Shown piece by piece: positions 8,040 through 15,940 of a stretch of 50,401 nt of DNA. This DNA is from CAIPBY01 sp041671305 (lineage in GTDB: Bacteria > Patescibacteriota > Patescibacteriia > 2-01-FULL-39-33): contig JBAZBX010000004.1 in NCBI GenBank assembly GCA_041671305.1, positions 1 to 50,401 on the forward strand. The letters run 5' to 3'. Both the position numbers and the translations under genes were made by a program. Position 1 is the first letter of the stretch. Each line of letters opens with the position of its first letter. The notes below the pieces were generated by a model. That model had not been told where the DNA came from. It searched no databases and saw only the letters and a list, made by a program, of their open reading frames with translations.

Positions 8040-8777
8040 ATGGGTCAAAAAGTTCATCCAAAGAGTTTTAGATTAAAAATAAACAAGACTTGGGATTCCA
8101 AGTGGTATGCTGATCCGAAAGATTTTGCAAGTTTTTTGAGGCAGGATGTTTTGGTTCGCAAATTCATTTTGAAAAAGTTAAAGACGGCCATGGTGGCCAG
8201 AGTGGATATTGAGAGAACATCAAATGCTCTTAATATTAATATTTATTCAGCTAAGCCAGGTATTATTATTGGTCGCGGAGGACAGGGAGCTGAAGATTTG
8301 AAGAAGGAAATTCACAATAATTTCATTAAGGATGCATTTAGCAGAAAGAAGGGACTCAAGAATATTAATGTAAATATTTTGGAAGTTGAGAGACCAGGAG
8401 TAGAAGCATCTCTAGTCGCTCAATCTGTTGCTGGCGATTTAGAAAGACGTATTCCTTTCAGAAGATCTATCAAGCAGGCTATTGGAAGAGTAGAAAAGGC
8501 TGGAGCCAAAGGCGTTAAAATTATAGTTTCTGGAAGATTGGATGGAGCCGAAATCGCTAGACGAGAAACTTTGTTCTCAGGTTCAATTCCTCTTCATACT
8601 CTTAGAGCTGATATTGATTATTCTAGATTAGCAGCTATGACTATTTATGGAAAAATAGGAATTAAAGTCTGGATTTATAAGGGAGAAGTTTTTGAAGATA
8701 AAAAAAATAAAGAAGAAGGCAAGAATAAAGAGAATGGAGAAAGAAAAACAAATTATAGAGAAAAATCAAATAATTAA
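8040..8777 (+). CDS. rpsC: Ribosomal protein uS3
   Basis: Small-subunit protein at the mRNA entry channel. It starts MGQKVHPKSFRL, has the type II KH-domain loop IIGRGGQGAEDLKKEI at about residues 77-92, and the C-terminal domain VSGRLDGAEIARRE and YGKIGIKVWIYKGEV. The last 26 residues are a K/E/N-rich tail. At 245 residues it is near the family range. The first codon follows AAAATAT with no SD. Confidence 0.98.
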   Translation: MGQKVHPKSFRLKINKTWDSKWYADPKDFASFLRQDVLVRKFILKKLKTAMVARVDIERTSNALNINIYSAKPGIIIGRGGQGAEDLKKEIHNNFIKDAFSRKKGLKNINVNILEVERPGVEASLVAQSVAGDLERRIPFRRSIKQAIGRVEKAGAKGVKIIVSGRLDGAEIARRETLFSGSIPLHTLRADIDYSRLAAMTIYGKIGIKVWIYKGEVFEDKKNKEEGKNKENGERKTNYREKSNN

Positions 8778-8782
8778 ATATT

Positions 8783-9190
8783 ATGTTGGCACCAAAGAAA
8801 TTAAAAAGAAGAAAACAGCACCGTCCAGATGTACGAGGTGTAGCCACCGCTGGCAATACTGTTGCTTTTGGTAAGTTTGCCTTGAAGGCAATTACTGGGG
8901 GTTGGGTTGATGCCAAACAAATAGAAGCTTCTAGAAGAGTTATGACCAGATTTGTAAAACGTGGCGGAAAGATTTGGATCAGAATATTCCCACATAGACC
9001 TATCACCAATAAAGGTAGTCAGTCCACTATGGGCGGAGGAAAAGGTGTACCAGAATATTATGTAGCAATCGTAAAGCCAGGAACGGTTATATTTGAAATG
9101 GATGGTATTACTGAAGCTCAGGCGATGGAAGCTATGACTTTGGCCGGACACAAATTGCCAGTAAAAACTAGAGTAGTAATTAAGGATTAA
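8783..9190 (+). CDS. rplP: Ribosomal protein uL16
   Basis: Large-subunit protein near the A site. 135 residues. MLAPKKLKRRKQHRP opens the protein; the loop KTIR-like region is represented by RGGKIWIRIFPHRPITNKG, and the MGGGKGVPEYYVAIVKPG signature is intact. Standard place between rpsC and rpmC, 4-5 nt from each neighbour, so translation may be coupled by re-initiation rather than by SD sites. Confidence 0.98.
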   Translation: MLAPKKLKRRKQHRPDVRGVATAGNTVAFGKFALKAITGGWVDAKQIEASRRVMTRFVKRGGKIWIRIFPHRPITNKGSQSTMGGGKGVPEYYVAIVKPGTVIFEMDGITEAQAMEAMTLAGHKLPVKTRVVIKD

Positions 9191-9194
9191 TTAT

Positions 9195-9380
9195 ATGGAA
9201 ATTAAAGAATTAAGATTAAAATCAGAGGGAGAATTGGATTCTGTTTTGCATGATTTACGTAAGAAAAGAGAAGATTTAGAATTTAAGTCCAAACAGAATC
9301 AATTGAAAGAGGTTCGTAATCTTCGTGTCGTAAAGAAAGATATCGCTCAAGTTTTAACTGTTTTAAAAGAGAAAAAATAA
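9195..9380 (+). CDS. rpmC: Ribosomal protein uL29
   Basis: Small two-helix protein near the tunnel exit next to uL23. 61 residues with the family pattern MEIKELRLKSEGELDSVLHDLRKKREDLEFK and the second helix NLRVVKKDIAQVLTVLKEK. Length is typical. It lies between rplP and rpsQ as in most bacteria, 5 nt before the rpsQ start. Confidence 0.95.
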   Translation: MEIKELRLKSEGELDSVLHDLRKKREDLEFKSKQNQLKEVRNLRVVKKDIAQVLTVLKEKK

Positions 9381-9385
9381 ATTAT

Positions 9386-9634
9386 ATGTCAGAAGAAAAA
9401 AAAGTAACCCATAGGAAGTTTAAGGGCGTCGTTGTCTCCAGTAAAATGGACAAGACTGCTGTGGTTCAGGTTGAGTCTTTTAAACTACATCCTAAATACA
9501 AGAAGAGATATAAAGTCAGCAAGAAATACAAAGTTCATGATGAAAATAACATTTGTAAGGTTGGAGATAAGATTGAATTTATTGAATGCAAACCAATGAG
9601 CAAGGATAAGAGATGGTCAGTAGTAATTAAATAA
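9386..9634 (+). CDS. rpsQ: Ribosomal protein uS17
   Basis: 16S rRNA-binding OB-fold protein. 82 residues: KFKGVVVSSKMDKTAVVQVES is the first strand region, KLHPKYKKRYKVSKKYKVHDE the conserved loop, and GDKIEFIECKPMSKDKRWSVV the C-terminal signature. A short MSEEKKVTH leader precedes the fold. Start after AAATTAT, no SD. Confidence 0.97.
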   Translation: MSEEKKVTHRKFKGVVVSSKMDKTAVVQVESFKLHPKYKKRYKVSKKYKVHDENNICKVGDKIEFIECKPMSKDKRWSVVIK

Positions 9635-9655
9635 AAATATCATAATTGAATATAT

Positions 9656-10027
9656 ATGGTACAAATGCAATCAATGTTAAAGTCAGCTGATAATACCGGA
9701 GCCAAAAAGCTCTGTGTGATTAAGGCACTTGGAGGATATCAAAGAAGATATGCTAGACTTGGTGATATTGTAACAGCATCAGTCAAAGAGGCTACTCCGC
9801 ATAGCATGGTTAAAAAAGGCGATGTAGTACAGGCAGTACTAGTTCGTACCAGAAAAGAAGTGAGAAGGCCAGATGGTTCATATATCAGATTTGATGATAA
9901 CGCCGCTGTAATTATAGATATGAAGAATAAGGAAATGAAAGGGACTAGAATTTTTGGTCCAGTTGCTAGAGAGCTTAGAAATTTGGGATACCAGAAGATT
10001 ATTTCTTTGGCTCCAGAAGTATTATAA
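9656..10027 (+). CDS. rplN: Ribosomal protein uL14
   Basis: Large-subunit interface protein. 123 residues with MVQMQSMLKSADNTGAKKLCVIKALGG at the N-terminus (shown here only to identify the family start), GDIVTASVKEATPHSMVKKGDVV in the middle and GTRIFGPVARELRN near the end. The length is canonical. It is separated from rpsQ by 21 nt and from rplX by 32 nt, both A/T-rich and without visible signals. Confidence 0.98.
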   Translation: MVQMQSMLKSADNTGAKKLCVIKALGGYQRRYARLGDIVTASVKEATPHSMVKKGDVVQAVLVRTRKEVRRPDGSYIRFDDNAAVIIDMKNKEMKGTRIFGPVARELRNLGYQKIISLAPEVL

Positions 10028-10059
10028 AAGAGACATAAAAATTATTAAATATCAAAGAT

Positions 10060-10371
10060 ATGAAAATAAAAGTCGGGGATAAAGTAAAGATTTTGTCCGG
10101 TAAGGACAAAGGAAAGTCCGGAAAAGTACTTCAGGTTTTTGTCAATGAAGAAAGAGTTGTAGTTGAAGGATTGAATTTGATGATCAAGAATCAGAAAGGC
10201 AAAAGACAGGGAGAAAAAGGACAGAGAATTCAGTTTCCATGCCCGATCAATATTTCCAATTTAGCTTTGGTTTGTCCAAGATGCGGTGCAGCTGCGAGAG
10301 TTGGATACAAGATGTCAGAAGATGGTTCCAAAAAGAGCAGGATGTGCAAGAAATGCCAGGAAGCTATATAA
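10060..10371 (+). CDS. rplX: Ribosomal protein uL24, zinc-ribbon form
   Basis: Assembly-initiating large-subunit protein. The KOW motif VGDKVKILSGKDKGKSGKVLQV is at residues 5-26. The C-terminal half holds CPRC (C72, C75) and CKKC (C96, C99), a four-cysteine zinc ribbon of the C+ form. 103 residues, normal length. The neighbouring uS14 and the bL33 further on also keep their zinc cysteines. Confidence 0.97.
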   Translation: MKIKVGDKVKILSGKDKGKSGKVLQVFVNEERVVVEGLNLMIKNQKGKRQGEKGQRIQFPCPINISNLALVCPRCGAAARVGYKMSEDGSKKSRMCKKCQEAI

Positions 10372-10386
10372 AATATTAATATAAAT

Positions 10387-10929
10387 ATGAAATCCAGATT
10401 ATATACAAAATATCAAGAAGTAAGGCCAATTTTGAAAGATAAATTTGGCATCAAAAATGCCATGGCCATTCCTAAGATAGTCAAGGTTAGTATTAATAGT
10501 GGTATAAATGCTAGAAGCACAGATAGTCATTTTGTGGAATTGGTGGACAGCACTTTGACTAGGATTACTGGACAGAAGCCAATTCATACCAAGGCCAAGA
10601 AAGCTATTTCTGCTTTCAAAGTCAGAGAGAATATGGTGGTTGGAGTCACGGTAACCTTAAGAGGTCAAAAAATGTATGATTTTCTTGAAAAGTTAATCAA
10701 TATTTCTATTCCTAGAATAAGGGATTTCAGAGGATTATCCGAAAAAAATATTGACAAGCAGGGCAATCTTAATTTAGGGTTCAAAGAACATAATGTTTTT
10801 CCCGAAATAAGAAGTGATGAAGTAGAAAGATTACATGGACTTCAGATTTCCATTTCTACTACAGCCGGCGACTTTGAAAAAGGATTAGAGCTATTTAAGC
10901 TCCTAGGATTTCCATTCCAAAAGAAATAA
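10387..10929 (+). CDS. rplE: Ribosomal protein uL5
   Basis: Central protuberance protein that binds 5S rRNA. 180 residues. The family signature is visible in IPKIVKVSINSGI, TGQKPIHTKAKKAISAFKVRENM and the C-terminal IRDFRGLSEKNIDKQGNLNLGFKEH with FPEI and GLQISISTTA. The protein is complete. Start after ATAAAT with no SD, 15 nt after rplX. Confidence 0.98.
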   Translation: MKSRLYTKYQEVRPILKDKFGIKNAMAIPKIVKVSINSGINARSTDSHFVELVDSTLTRITGQKPIHTKAKKAISAFKVRENMVVGVTVTLRGQKMYDFLEKLINISIPRIRDFRGLSEKNIDKQGNLNLGFKEHNVFPEIRSDEVERLHGLQISISTTAGDFEKGLELFKLLGFPFQKK

Positions 10930-10941
10930 GATTTATAATAT

Positions 10942-11127
10942 ATGGCAACAGAAGCTCAAATTGCAAAATCCAAAAAGACACCCAAGTTTTCTAGTCGTAA
11001 AGTAAACAGATGCTGGAGATGTGGCAGAAGACATGGTTATATCCGAGATTTTAAGTTATGCAGAATTTGTTTTAGGGAATTGGCGAATAACGGTCAGATT
11101 CCTGGAGTTACAAAGTCTTCATGGTAA
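10942..11127 (+). CDS. rpsZ: Ribosomal protein uS14, type Z
   Basis: Small-subunit head protein. The 61-residue length and the zinc ligands CWRC (C24, C27) and CRIC (C40, C43) identify the short zinc-binding type. The C-terminus GQIPGVTKSSW is the family hallmark. A short N-terminal segment MATEAQIAKSKKTPKF precedes the ribbon. Position between rplE and rpsH is canonical. Confidence 0.97.
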   Translation: MATEAQIAKSKKTPKFSSRKVNRCWRCGRRHGYIRDFKLCRICFRELANNGQIPGVTKSSW

Positions 11128-11152
11128 TTAATATTTAATTATTTATTTTAAT

Positions 11153-11551
11153 ATGACAGATCCAATTGCAGACATGCTTACCAGAATCAGAAATGCTTCC
11201 CGAGTTAGGAAGGCTGAGGTTTTTATTCCATTTTCCAAAATAAAATTGGGTATTATTAAAATTATGAAAACTCATGGATTTATTGAAGGATATAGCGAAA
11301 TTAAACCCGGAGAAGAGGATAAATTTGGCGGTATTATGGTCAAACTTAAATATGAAAACAATATTCCGGCCATGTCCAGCTTGAAAAGAATTTCCAAACC
11401 TGGAAGAAGAGTTTATGTGGCCAAAGATGAGATGCCTAATGTATTGAATAATTTTGGACTAGCTATAATTTCCACTTCACAAGGATTATACACCAATAAG
11501 GAGGCCAAAAAAATGGGTCTTGGCGGAGAGGTTGTTTGTGAAATTTATTAA
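11153..11551 (+). CDS. rpsH: Ribosomal protein uS8
   Basis: 16S rRNA-binding protein central to platform assembly. It begins TDPIADMLTRIRNA and ends STSQGLYTNKEAKKMGLGGEVVCEIY, both family hallmarks. 132 residues. Start after TTTAAT, no SD. A palindrome lies in the 54-nt gap before rplF. In E. coli S8 regulates the spc operon; no matching target is recognised here. Confidence 0.98.
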   Translation: MTDPIADMLTRIRNASRVRKAEVFIPFSKIKLGIIKIMKTHGFIEGYSEIKPGEEDKFGGIMVKLKYENNIPAMSSLKRISKPGRRVYVAKDEMPNVLNNFGLAIISTSQGLYTNKEAKKMGLGGEVVCEIY

Positions 11552-11573
11552 AATAACCAATAATCAAGAAATA

Positions 11574-11591
11574 ATAACCAAAATTGGTTAT
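11574..11591 (+). promoter_or_regulatory. Small palindrome between rpsH and rplF
   Basis: ATAACCA (11574-11580) and TGGTTAT (11585-11591) form a 7-bp stem with an AAAT loop in the 54-nt gap, 14 nt before the rplF ATG. It could be an mRNA processing or regulatory site; no T-run follows. Confidence 0.35.
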
Positions 11592-11605
11592 ATAAGTAAA
11601 ATAAT

Positions 11606-12151
11606 ATGAGTAGAATAGGCAAACAATTAATAAATATTCCAAGTGGCGTTGATTTCAAAATTGAAGATGGTTTTGTGGTTATCAAAGGACCTAAGGGAGA
11701 ATTAAAACAGTTTATCCATCCCAAGGTGACTGTTGAAGCTAAAGATGGAATTATTACGGTCAAAGTTCAAGATGAAAATGATAAGAGCCAAAAAGCCTTG
11801 TGGGGTTTATACGGTAGCTTGGTCAAAAATATGGTTACGGGAGTCACTACGGGATTTGTAGAAAAGTTGGAAATTAATGGAGTTGGCATGAGAGCGGCTA
11901 TAGCCGGCAACAAATTGGTTCTCAATGTTGGCTTTTCTCATCCGGTAGAATATAATATACCTGTCGGGATGCAGATAGCTGTAGAAGGAAATATTATTTC
12001 CATAAGCGGTATAGATAAGCAGATAGTCGGTGAGATTGCAGCACAGATCAGAAAAATTAAGAAAGTTGAACCGTATAAAGGCAAGGGCATTAAGTATGTT
12101 GGCGAGCAAGTGCGTCGCAAGGCTGGTAAAGCTGCAGCTAAATCTAAATAG
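11606..12151 (+). CDS. rplF: Ribosomal protein uL6
   Basis: Large-subunit protein at the factor-binding stalk base. 181 residues, two L6 domains: MSRIGKQLINIPSGVDFKI with VVIKGPKGELKQ, and GVMRAAIAGNKLVLNVGFSHPVEY-like second repeat; the C-terminal signature RKIKKVEPYKGKGIKYVGE is intact. The tail is basic (RRKAGKAAAKSK). The first ATG after the palindrome is used. Confidence 0.98.
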   Translation: MSRIGKQLINIPSGVDFKIEDGFVVIKGPKGELKQFIHPKVTVEAKDGIITVKVQDENDKSQKALWGLYGSLVKNMVTGVTTGFVEKLEINGVGMRAAIAGNKLVLNVGFSHPVEYNIPVGMQIAVEGNIISISGIDKQIVGEIAAQIRKIKKVEPYKGKGIKYVGEQVRRKAGKAAAKSK

Positions 12152-12172
12152 TAAAGCCGGAAAAATAATTAT

Positions 12173-12526
12173 ATGAATAAAGTAAAATCAAAAATACAAA
12201 CAAAAGAGAGAAGACAGGCAAGAACGAGAGCCAAGATCTCTGGCACTGCAAGCCGTCCTAGAATTTCTGTTTCTCGCAGTTTGAATCATATTTATGTTCA
12301 GATGATTGATGATGCATCAGGGAAGACAATTTTGTCGGCTAAGGATGGCGAAGTTAAGGCTGGAAAGAATAAAGTAGAAACAGCCCAGGCGGTTGGTAAG
12401 CTTTTGGGAGAAAGAGCAAGCGAAAAGAAGATTGCTGAAGCCGTATTTGATAAAGGTATGTTTAAATATCATGGTCGAGTAAAGGCAATTGCTGAAGGAG
12501 CCAGAGAAGCAGGACTTAAAATTTAA
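12173..12526 (+). CDS. rplR: Ribosomal protein uL18
   Basis: 5S rRNA-binding protein. 117 residues with basic N-terminus (KERRQARTRAKISGTASRPRISV) followed by SLNHIYVQMIDDASGKTI and the conserved FDKGMFKYHGRVKAIAEGAREAGL ending. It is 5 nt ahead of rpsE. Normal length and place. Confidence 0.97.
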   Translation: MNKVKSKIQTKERRQARTRAKISGTASRPRISVSRSLNHIYVQMIDDASGKTILSAKDGEVKAGKNKVETAQAVGKLLGERASEKKIAEAVFDKGMFKYHGRVKAIAEGAREAGLKI

Positions 12527-12531
12527 AAAAT

Positions 12532-13053
12532 ATGAATACAAAAGACAGCAGAAATAAAAATCCTAGACTAAAAAGAGAAGAGCCTGAATACATGCAGCAG
12601 ATTGTTGATATTGCCAGAGTTACTCGTGTTATGGCCGGTGGCAAGAGAATGAGCTTCAGAGCTTGCGTGGTTATCGGCGATAAGAAGGGCAAGGTCGGAA
12701 TGGGTCTGGCCAAGGCCAAGGATGTTCCTATGGCTGTGCAGAAAGCAGTAAGACAAGCTGAAAAAAATCTTATCAAGGTAAATATTGTTAATGGCACTAT
12801 ACCTCATGAAGTTTATGTCAAGCTTGGTTCTGCTAAGGTGCTTTTGAAGCCAGCTCCTCTCGGTACTGGTATTATTTCTGGCGGTGCCGCTAGATTGGTT
12901 TTGGAATTAGCGGGAATTGAAAATATCGTTTCCAAGATTCTTGGTACCAATAATAAAGTTAATAATGTCAGAGCGACTCTTGGCGCATTGGAAATATTAA
13001 AAAAGAAAAAGAAAAAGGATGAAAAGACAGATGTCGCTGTTGAAATAAAATAG
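12532..13053 (+). CDS. rpsE: Ribosomal protein uS5
   Basis: Small-subunit protein of the decoding and mRNA-entry region. The double-stranded RNA-binding N-domain includes RVMAGGKRMSFRACVVIGDKKGKVGMGLAKAKDVP; the C-domain has LLKPAPLGTGIISGGAARLVLELAGI and TLGALEILKKKK. A K-rich tail ends the protein (173 residues). The next gene is rplO at 22 nt, so rpmD (L30), normally between them, is missing, as known for CPR bacteria. Confidence 0.98.
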   Translation: MNTKDSRNKNPRLKREEPEYMQQIVDIARVTRVMAGGKRMSFRACVVIGDKKGKVGMGLAKAKDVPMAVQKAVRQAEKNLIKVNIVNGTIPHEVYVKLGSAKVLLKPAPLGTGIISGGAARLVLELAGIENIVSKILGTNNKVNNVRATLGALEILKKKKKKDEKTDVAVEIK

Positions 13054-13075
13054 GTAAATTATTTAACCTTAGAAT

Positions 13076-13567
13076 ATGACTTTAAACTTATCAAATTTAA
13101 AACCAGCCAAAGGCTCAACTAAGAAAAAAAAGAGAATTGGCCGTGGGGGCAAAAGAGGCGCTTACTCCGGCAAGGGTATGAAGGGCCAAAAGGCTAGAAG
13201 CGGTGTTTCCGGTTTGAAAGCACTGGGCTTCAGACAAACTTTGCTCAGAACTCCCAAGAGCAGAGGATTTAGAAGCATAAAATCAAAGATGCCGGTTGTT
13301 GATATTGTAAGATTGGAGAAGAAAGTTGAAGAAGGCGCTATCATTGATATCAGAAAGATGAAAAGATTAAGCCTCGTTGAATCCAATGTTAAATCCGTCA
13401 AGGTTATTGGTAAGGGAGAATTAACCAAAAAAATCACTGTCATTGCTAATGCCTTTTCTGCTGGAGCGAAAGATGCTATTCTAAAAGCTGGAGGCAAAGT
13501 AGAGATAATAGAAAAAAAGGCAATTGAGAAAAGAGCCGTAAAAACTCCAAAACCTATAAAATCATAA
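13076..13567 (+). CDS. rplO: Ribosomal protein uL15
   Basis: Large-subunit assembly protein. The glycine- and basic-rich N-terminus KKKKRIGRGGKRGAYSGKGMKGQKARSG-type segment and the GFRQTLLRTPKSRGF stretch are clear; the C-terminus has KITVIANAFSAGAKDAILKAGGKVEII. 163 residues, with a basic tail of about 20. It is 63 nt before secY, an A/T-rich gap with repeated AAAACTTT words. Confidence 0.97.
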   Translation: MTLNLSNLKPAKGSTKKKKRIGRGGKRGAYSGKGMKGQKARSGVSGLKALGFRQTLLRTPKSRGFRSIKSKMPVVDIVRLEKKVEEGAIIDIRKMKRLSLVESNVKSVKVIGKGELTKKITVIANAFSAGAKDAILKAGGKVEIIEKKAIEKRAVKTPKPIKS

Positions 13568-13630
13568 AGTTAGAAAAAGAATTTATAACTTTATTGTTTT
13601 AAAACTTTAAAACTTTATTTTAAAATTTAT

Positions 13631-14905
13631 ATGTTAAAAAAGTTAGCACAAATTTGGAAGATAAAAGATTTGCGCAGAAGTTTGCTTTTCGTTGGTGCTA
13701 TGCTTATTATATTTCGGGTAACCGCTCAAATTCCTATTCCTGGCGTTGATGCGATTGCTTTGAAAAATTTATTTGCTGGAAATCAGCTTTTGGGTTTGAT
13801 GGATATTTTTTCTGGCGGAGGCATGTCCTCTTTCTCGGTGACTATGTTGGGCGTGGCTCCATATATCACTGCCTCAATTATTTTTCAGCTTTTGGCCATG
13901 GTTGTCCCCAAATTGGAGGAGTTATCCAAAGAAGGGGAATATGGCAGGAACAAAATTAATCAATGGACTCGTTGGTTGAGTGTGCCTTTGGCTATACTCC
14001 AATCATTCGGTATGATTACTATACTTAGAAATTCCTCAGCCAATGTCATTGGTGCTTTCTCTCCATGGCAGATGGTAGTAGCTGTTTCCACAATTACTGC
14101 AGGTACAATTTTCTTGATGTGGATTGGTGAACTTATTTCCGAAAAGCAAATTGGCAATGGTATTTCTTTGATAATCTTTGCCGGTATCATCTCGGGACTT
14201 CCAGCGGCGTTGAGCAGGAATTTGGCTACATTTGATACTACGGCCATAATCAATATGGTAGTTTTTGCCGTGATTGCTCTTATCACTATTGTTGGGGTAG
14301 TTATTGTGACAGAGGGACAGAGAAATATTCCGGTTTCATATGCGAGACGAGTAAGGGGCAATAAGATGTTTGGCGGAACCAATACTCATCTGCCTATCCG
14401 CGTGAATCAAGCTGGTGTAATTCCTATTATTTTTGCAATTTCTATAATCTTGTTTCCACCGATGATTGCGAACTTTTTTGCTAGTGCCAAAACCGCTGTG
14501 ATTGCTAATTCTGCTCAATGGATTATTCAGCTATTTCAAAATCAACTTTTTTATGGAATATTATATTTTGTTATGGTGGTAGCTTTCACCTATTTTTATA
14601 CAGCTGTTATTTTTCATCCAGATCAGATATCTGAGAACTTACAGAAGCAAGGCGGATTTATCCCAGGAATCAGGCCGGGTAAAAGCACGACAGACTATTT
14701 GCAAAAGATTGTTACCAGAATCGTCTTTACTGGAGCCTTGTTTCTTGGTATTATAGCAGTTTTGCCTCTGGTGACGGCACAACTTACCGGAACTCAATCA
14801 TTGGTTATTGGTGGTACTAGCTTGCTTATCGTCGTTTCTGTGGTTATTGAAACCGTCAATCAGATCAATGCTCAACTCTCCATGAGAGATTATGAAGAAA
14901 TATAA
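13631..14905 (+). CDS. secY: Preprotein translocase subunit SecY
   Basis: Channel subunit of the Sec translocon in the cytoplasmic membrane. 424 residues, with ten hydrophobic segments. Family markers: FRVTAQIPIPGVD at the first helix, GQRNIPVSYARRVRG in the cytoplasmic loop, IRVNQAGVIPIIFA, and the late QKQGGFIPGIRPGKST loop. It ends the S10-spc operon, and a strong intrinsic terminator follows 14 nt after the stop. adk and map, usual partners downstream, are next but under separate signals. Confidence 0.98.
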   Translation: MLKKLAQIWKIKDLRRSLLFVGAMLIIFRVTAQIPIPGVDAIALKNLFAGNQLLGLMDIFSGGGMSSFSVTMLGVAPYITASIIFQLLAMVVPKLEELSKEGEYGRNKINQWTRWLSVPLAILQSFGMITILRNSSANVIGAFSPWQMVVAVSTITAGTIFLMWIGELISEKQIGNGISLIIFAGIISGLPAALSRNLATFDTTAIINMVVFAVIALITIVGVVIVTEGQRNIPVSYARRVRGNKMFGGTNTHLPIRVNQAGVIPIIFAISIILFPPMIANFFASAKTAVIANSAQWIIQLFQNQLFYGILYFVMVVAFTYFYTAVIFHPDQISENLQKQGGFIPGIRPGKSTTDYLQKIVTRIVFTGALFLGIIAVLPLVTAQLTGTQSLVIGGTSLLIVVSVVIETVNQINAQLSMRDYEEI

Positions 14906-14918
14906 AATCATCTAATTG

Positions 14919-14941
14919 GCCCCCGTTTGGGGGCTTTTTTT
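14919..14941 (+). terminator. Intrinsic terminator of the ribosomal operon
   Basis: GCCCCC (14919-14924) pairs perfectly with GGGGGC (14929-14934) around a GTTT loop, followed by a run of seven Ts. It closes the rplC-secY transcript. Confidence 0.93.
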
Positions 14942-15000
14942 ATTCTCAAAAATAGGTTAGAATAATAAGGTAATTTATTAATAATTAATTGATAAACGTT

Positions 15001-15678
15001 ATGTTTAAGAATGAAAAACCATTTGAAATTATTGTGCTCGGTCCTCCAGTTTCGGGCAAGGGAACACAGACAGAACTTATTGCTAAGACTTTTGATATTC
15101 CGCATATTTCCACTGGTCAGATACTTCACATGATCAAATCAGACACTTCTAATCCATTGTCAGCTGAAGTGATCAGTTATATGGATAATGGTAAATTAGT
15201 GCCGACGGAATTGGTAAATCGTCTCGTGGCCGATAGAATTAAGCAAGATGATTGTAAGTTTGGTTATGCCATAGACGGTTTTCCTAGAACTTTGGAGCAG
15301 GCGCAATTTATGAATACAAATGCAGATGTTGATTATGTGTTTTTGATAAAGATTTCCGATGCTACTATTGTGGAGAGAATGTCTGGAAGACGTGTGTGCA
15401 AGAATGGCCATGCCTGGCATTTGAAGTATTCTCCGCCAAAAATTGAAGGGATTTGCGATACTTGTGGCGAGGCGTTATTTCAAAGAGATGACGACAAAGA
15501 AGATGTGGTGAAAAGCAGATTGGAAATTTATCACAGAGAAACAGACGCGATTATCAAATTTTATGCTGATAAGGGAATGCTTATTGAAATAGACGGCGAA
15601 ACTCATATTGAAGGAGTTTTTCAACAGATAGTGAAGAAGATGGTGGTTGATTTGAGAAGCAAGATTGGGTGGAAATAG
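15001..15678 (+). CDS. adk: Adenylate kinase, zinc-type lid
   Basis: Balances adenine nucleotides (AMP + ATP to 2 ADP). The start was set at ATG 15001 rather than the in-frame TTG at 14989, because it gives the family's usual distance to the P-loop GPPVSGKGT (residues 14-22). Other markers are DGFPRTLEQA and, in the lid, RVCKNGHAW with CDTC, followed by LFQRDDDKEDVVKSRL. The first zinc pair is Cys-x3-His instead of the common Cys-x2-Cys. 225 residues. It follows the secY terminator, so it is probably transcribed separately, and is not joined to map as in many bacteria. Confidence 0.96.
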   Translation: MFKNEKPFEIIVLGPPVSGKGTQTELIAKTFDIPHISTGQILHMIKSDTSNPLSAEVISYMDNGKLVPTELVNRLVADRIKQDDCKFGYAIDGFPRTLEQAQFMNTNADVDYVFLIKISDATIVERMSGRRVCKNGHAWHLKYSPPKIEGICDTCGEALFQRDDDKEDVVKSRLEIYHRETDAIIKFYADKGMLIEIDGETHIEGVFQQIVKKMVVDLRSKIGWK

Positions 15679-15694
15679 GATACAACATTAAAAT

Positions 15695-15733
15695 AAAAAA
15701 AATATCCCGGGGTCGCGCGTTGCGTAACCCCGG
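15695..15733 (-). terminator. Terminator of the minus-strand mini-gene
   Basis: On the minus strand a 7-bp stem (15733-15727 with 15713-15707) with a 13-nt loop is followed after four bases by eight Ts (15702-15695). It faces the adk stop and may stop adk transcripts less well, because the T-run lies only on the minus side. Confidence 0.8.
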
Positions 15734-15752
15734 ATTTTGGTTCGTCGCGGAT

Positions 15753-15772
15753 GGGGACATGGTTATGTCCCC
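15753..15772 (-). promoter_or_regulatory. 8-bp hairpin spanning the mini-gene stop
   Basis: GGGGACAT (15753-15760) and ATGTCCCC (15765-15772) form a perfect 8-bp stem with a 4-nt loop that contains part of the stop codon. TTCGTCGCG (15741-15749) and CGCGACGAA (15793-15801) can enclose it as a 9-bp outer stem, so the 3' half of the transcript is highly folded. Confidence 0.6.
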
Positions 15773-15894
15773 GTAGCGATACGGAAGATGATCGCGACGA
15801 ATCCGATGGCGAAGACTGCGGCCATGGATATCCAGCCCAATATTCCAAGGGCCTGTTTTATCCTGTAAACCAATAAAGCGCCACCAATGTTCAT
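15763..15894 (-). CDS. 43-residue single-pass membrane mini-protein
   Basis: Too short for routine calling, but it has a full set of gene signals on the minus strand: a consensus promoter (15941-15969), a strong GGAGGG ribosome-binding site (15899-15904) 4 nt before ATG, and an intrinsic terminator. The product starts MNIGGALLVYRIKQALG and then has one hydrophobic helix (about residues 17-38, ILGWISMAAVFAIGFVAIIF) and a short RIATGT end. It has no recognised family. Its codons are visibly more GC-rich than the neighbouring genes, and its RNA is strongly folded, so a dual coding and structural RNA is possible. Membrane insertion and small-protein function are inference. Confidence 0.6.
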   Translation of the reverse strand: MNIGGALLVYRIKQALGILGWISMAAVFAIGFVAIIFRIATGT

Positions 15895-15898
15895 GTTG

Positions 15899-15904
15899 CC
15901 CTCC
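15899..15904 (-). promoter_or_regulatory. Strong Shine-Dalgarno site of the mini-gene
   Basis: GGAGGG on the minus strand, 4 nt before the ATG at 15894. Such a site is rare among the genes here and supports this start. Confidence 0.7.
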
Positions 15905-15940
15905 AGTTTGGCTAGTGTTTGTTGGTCTAGCCGATATCAC

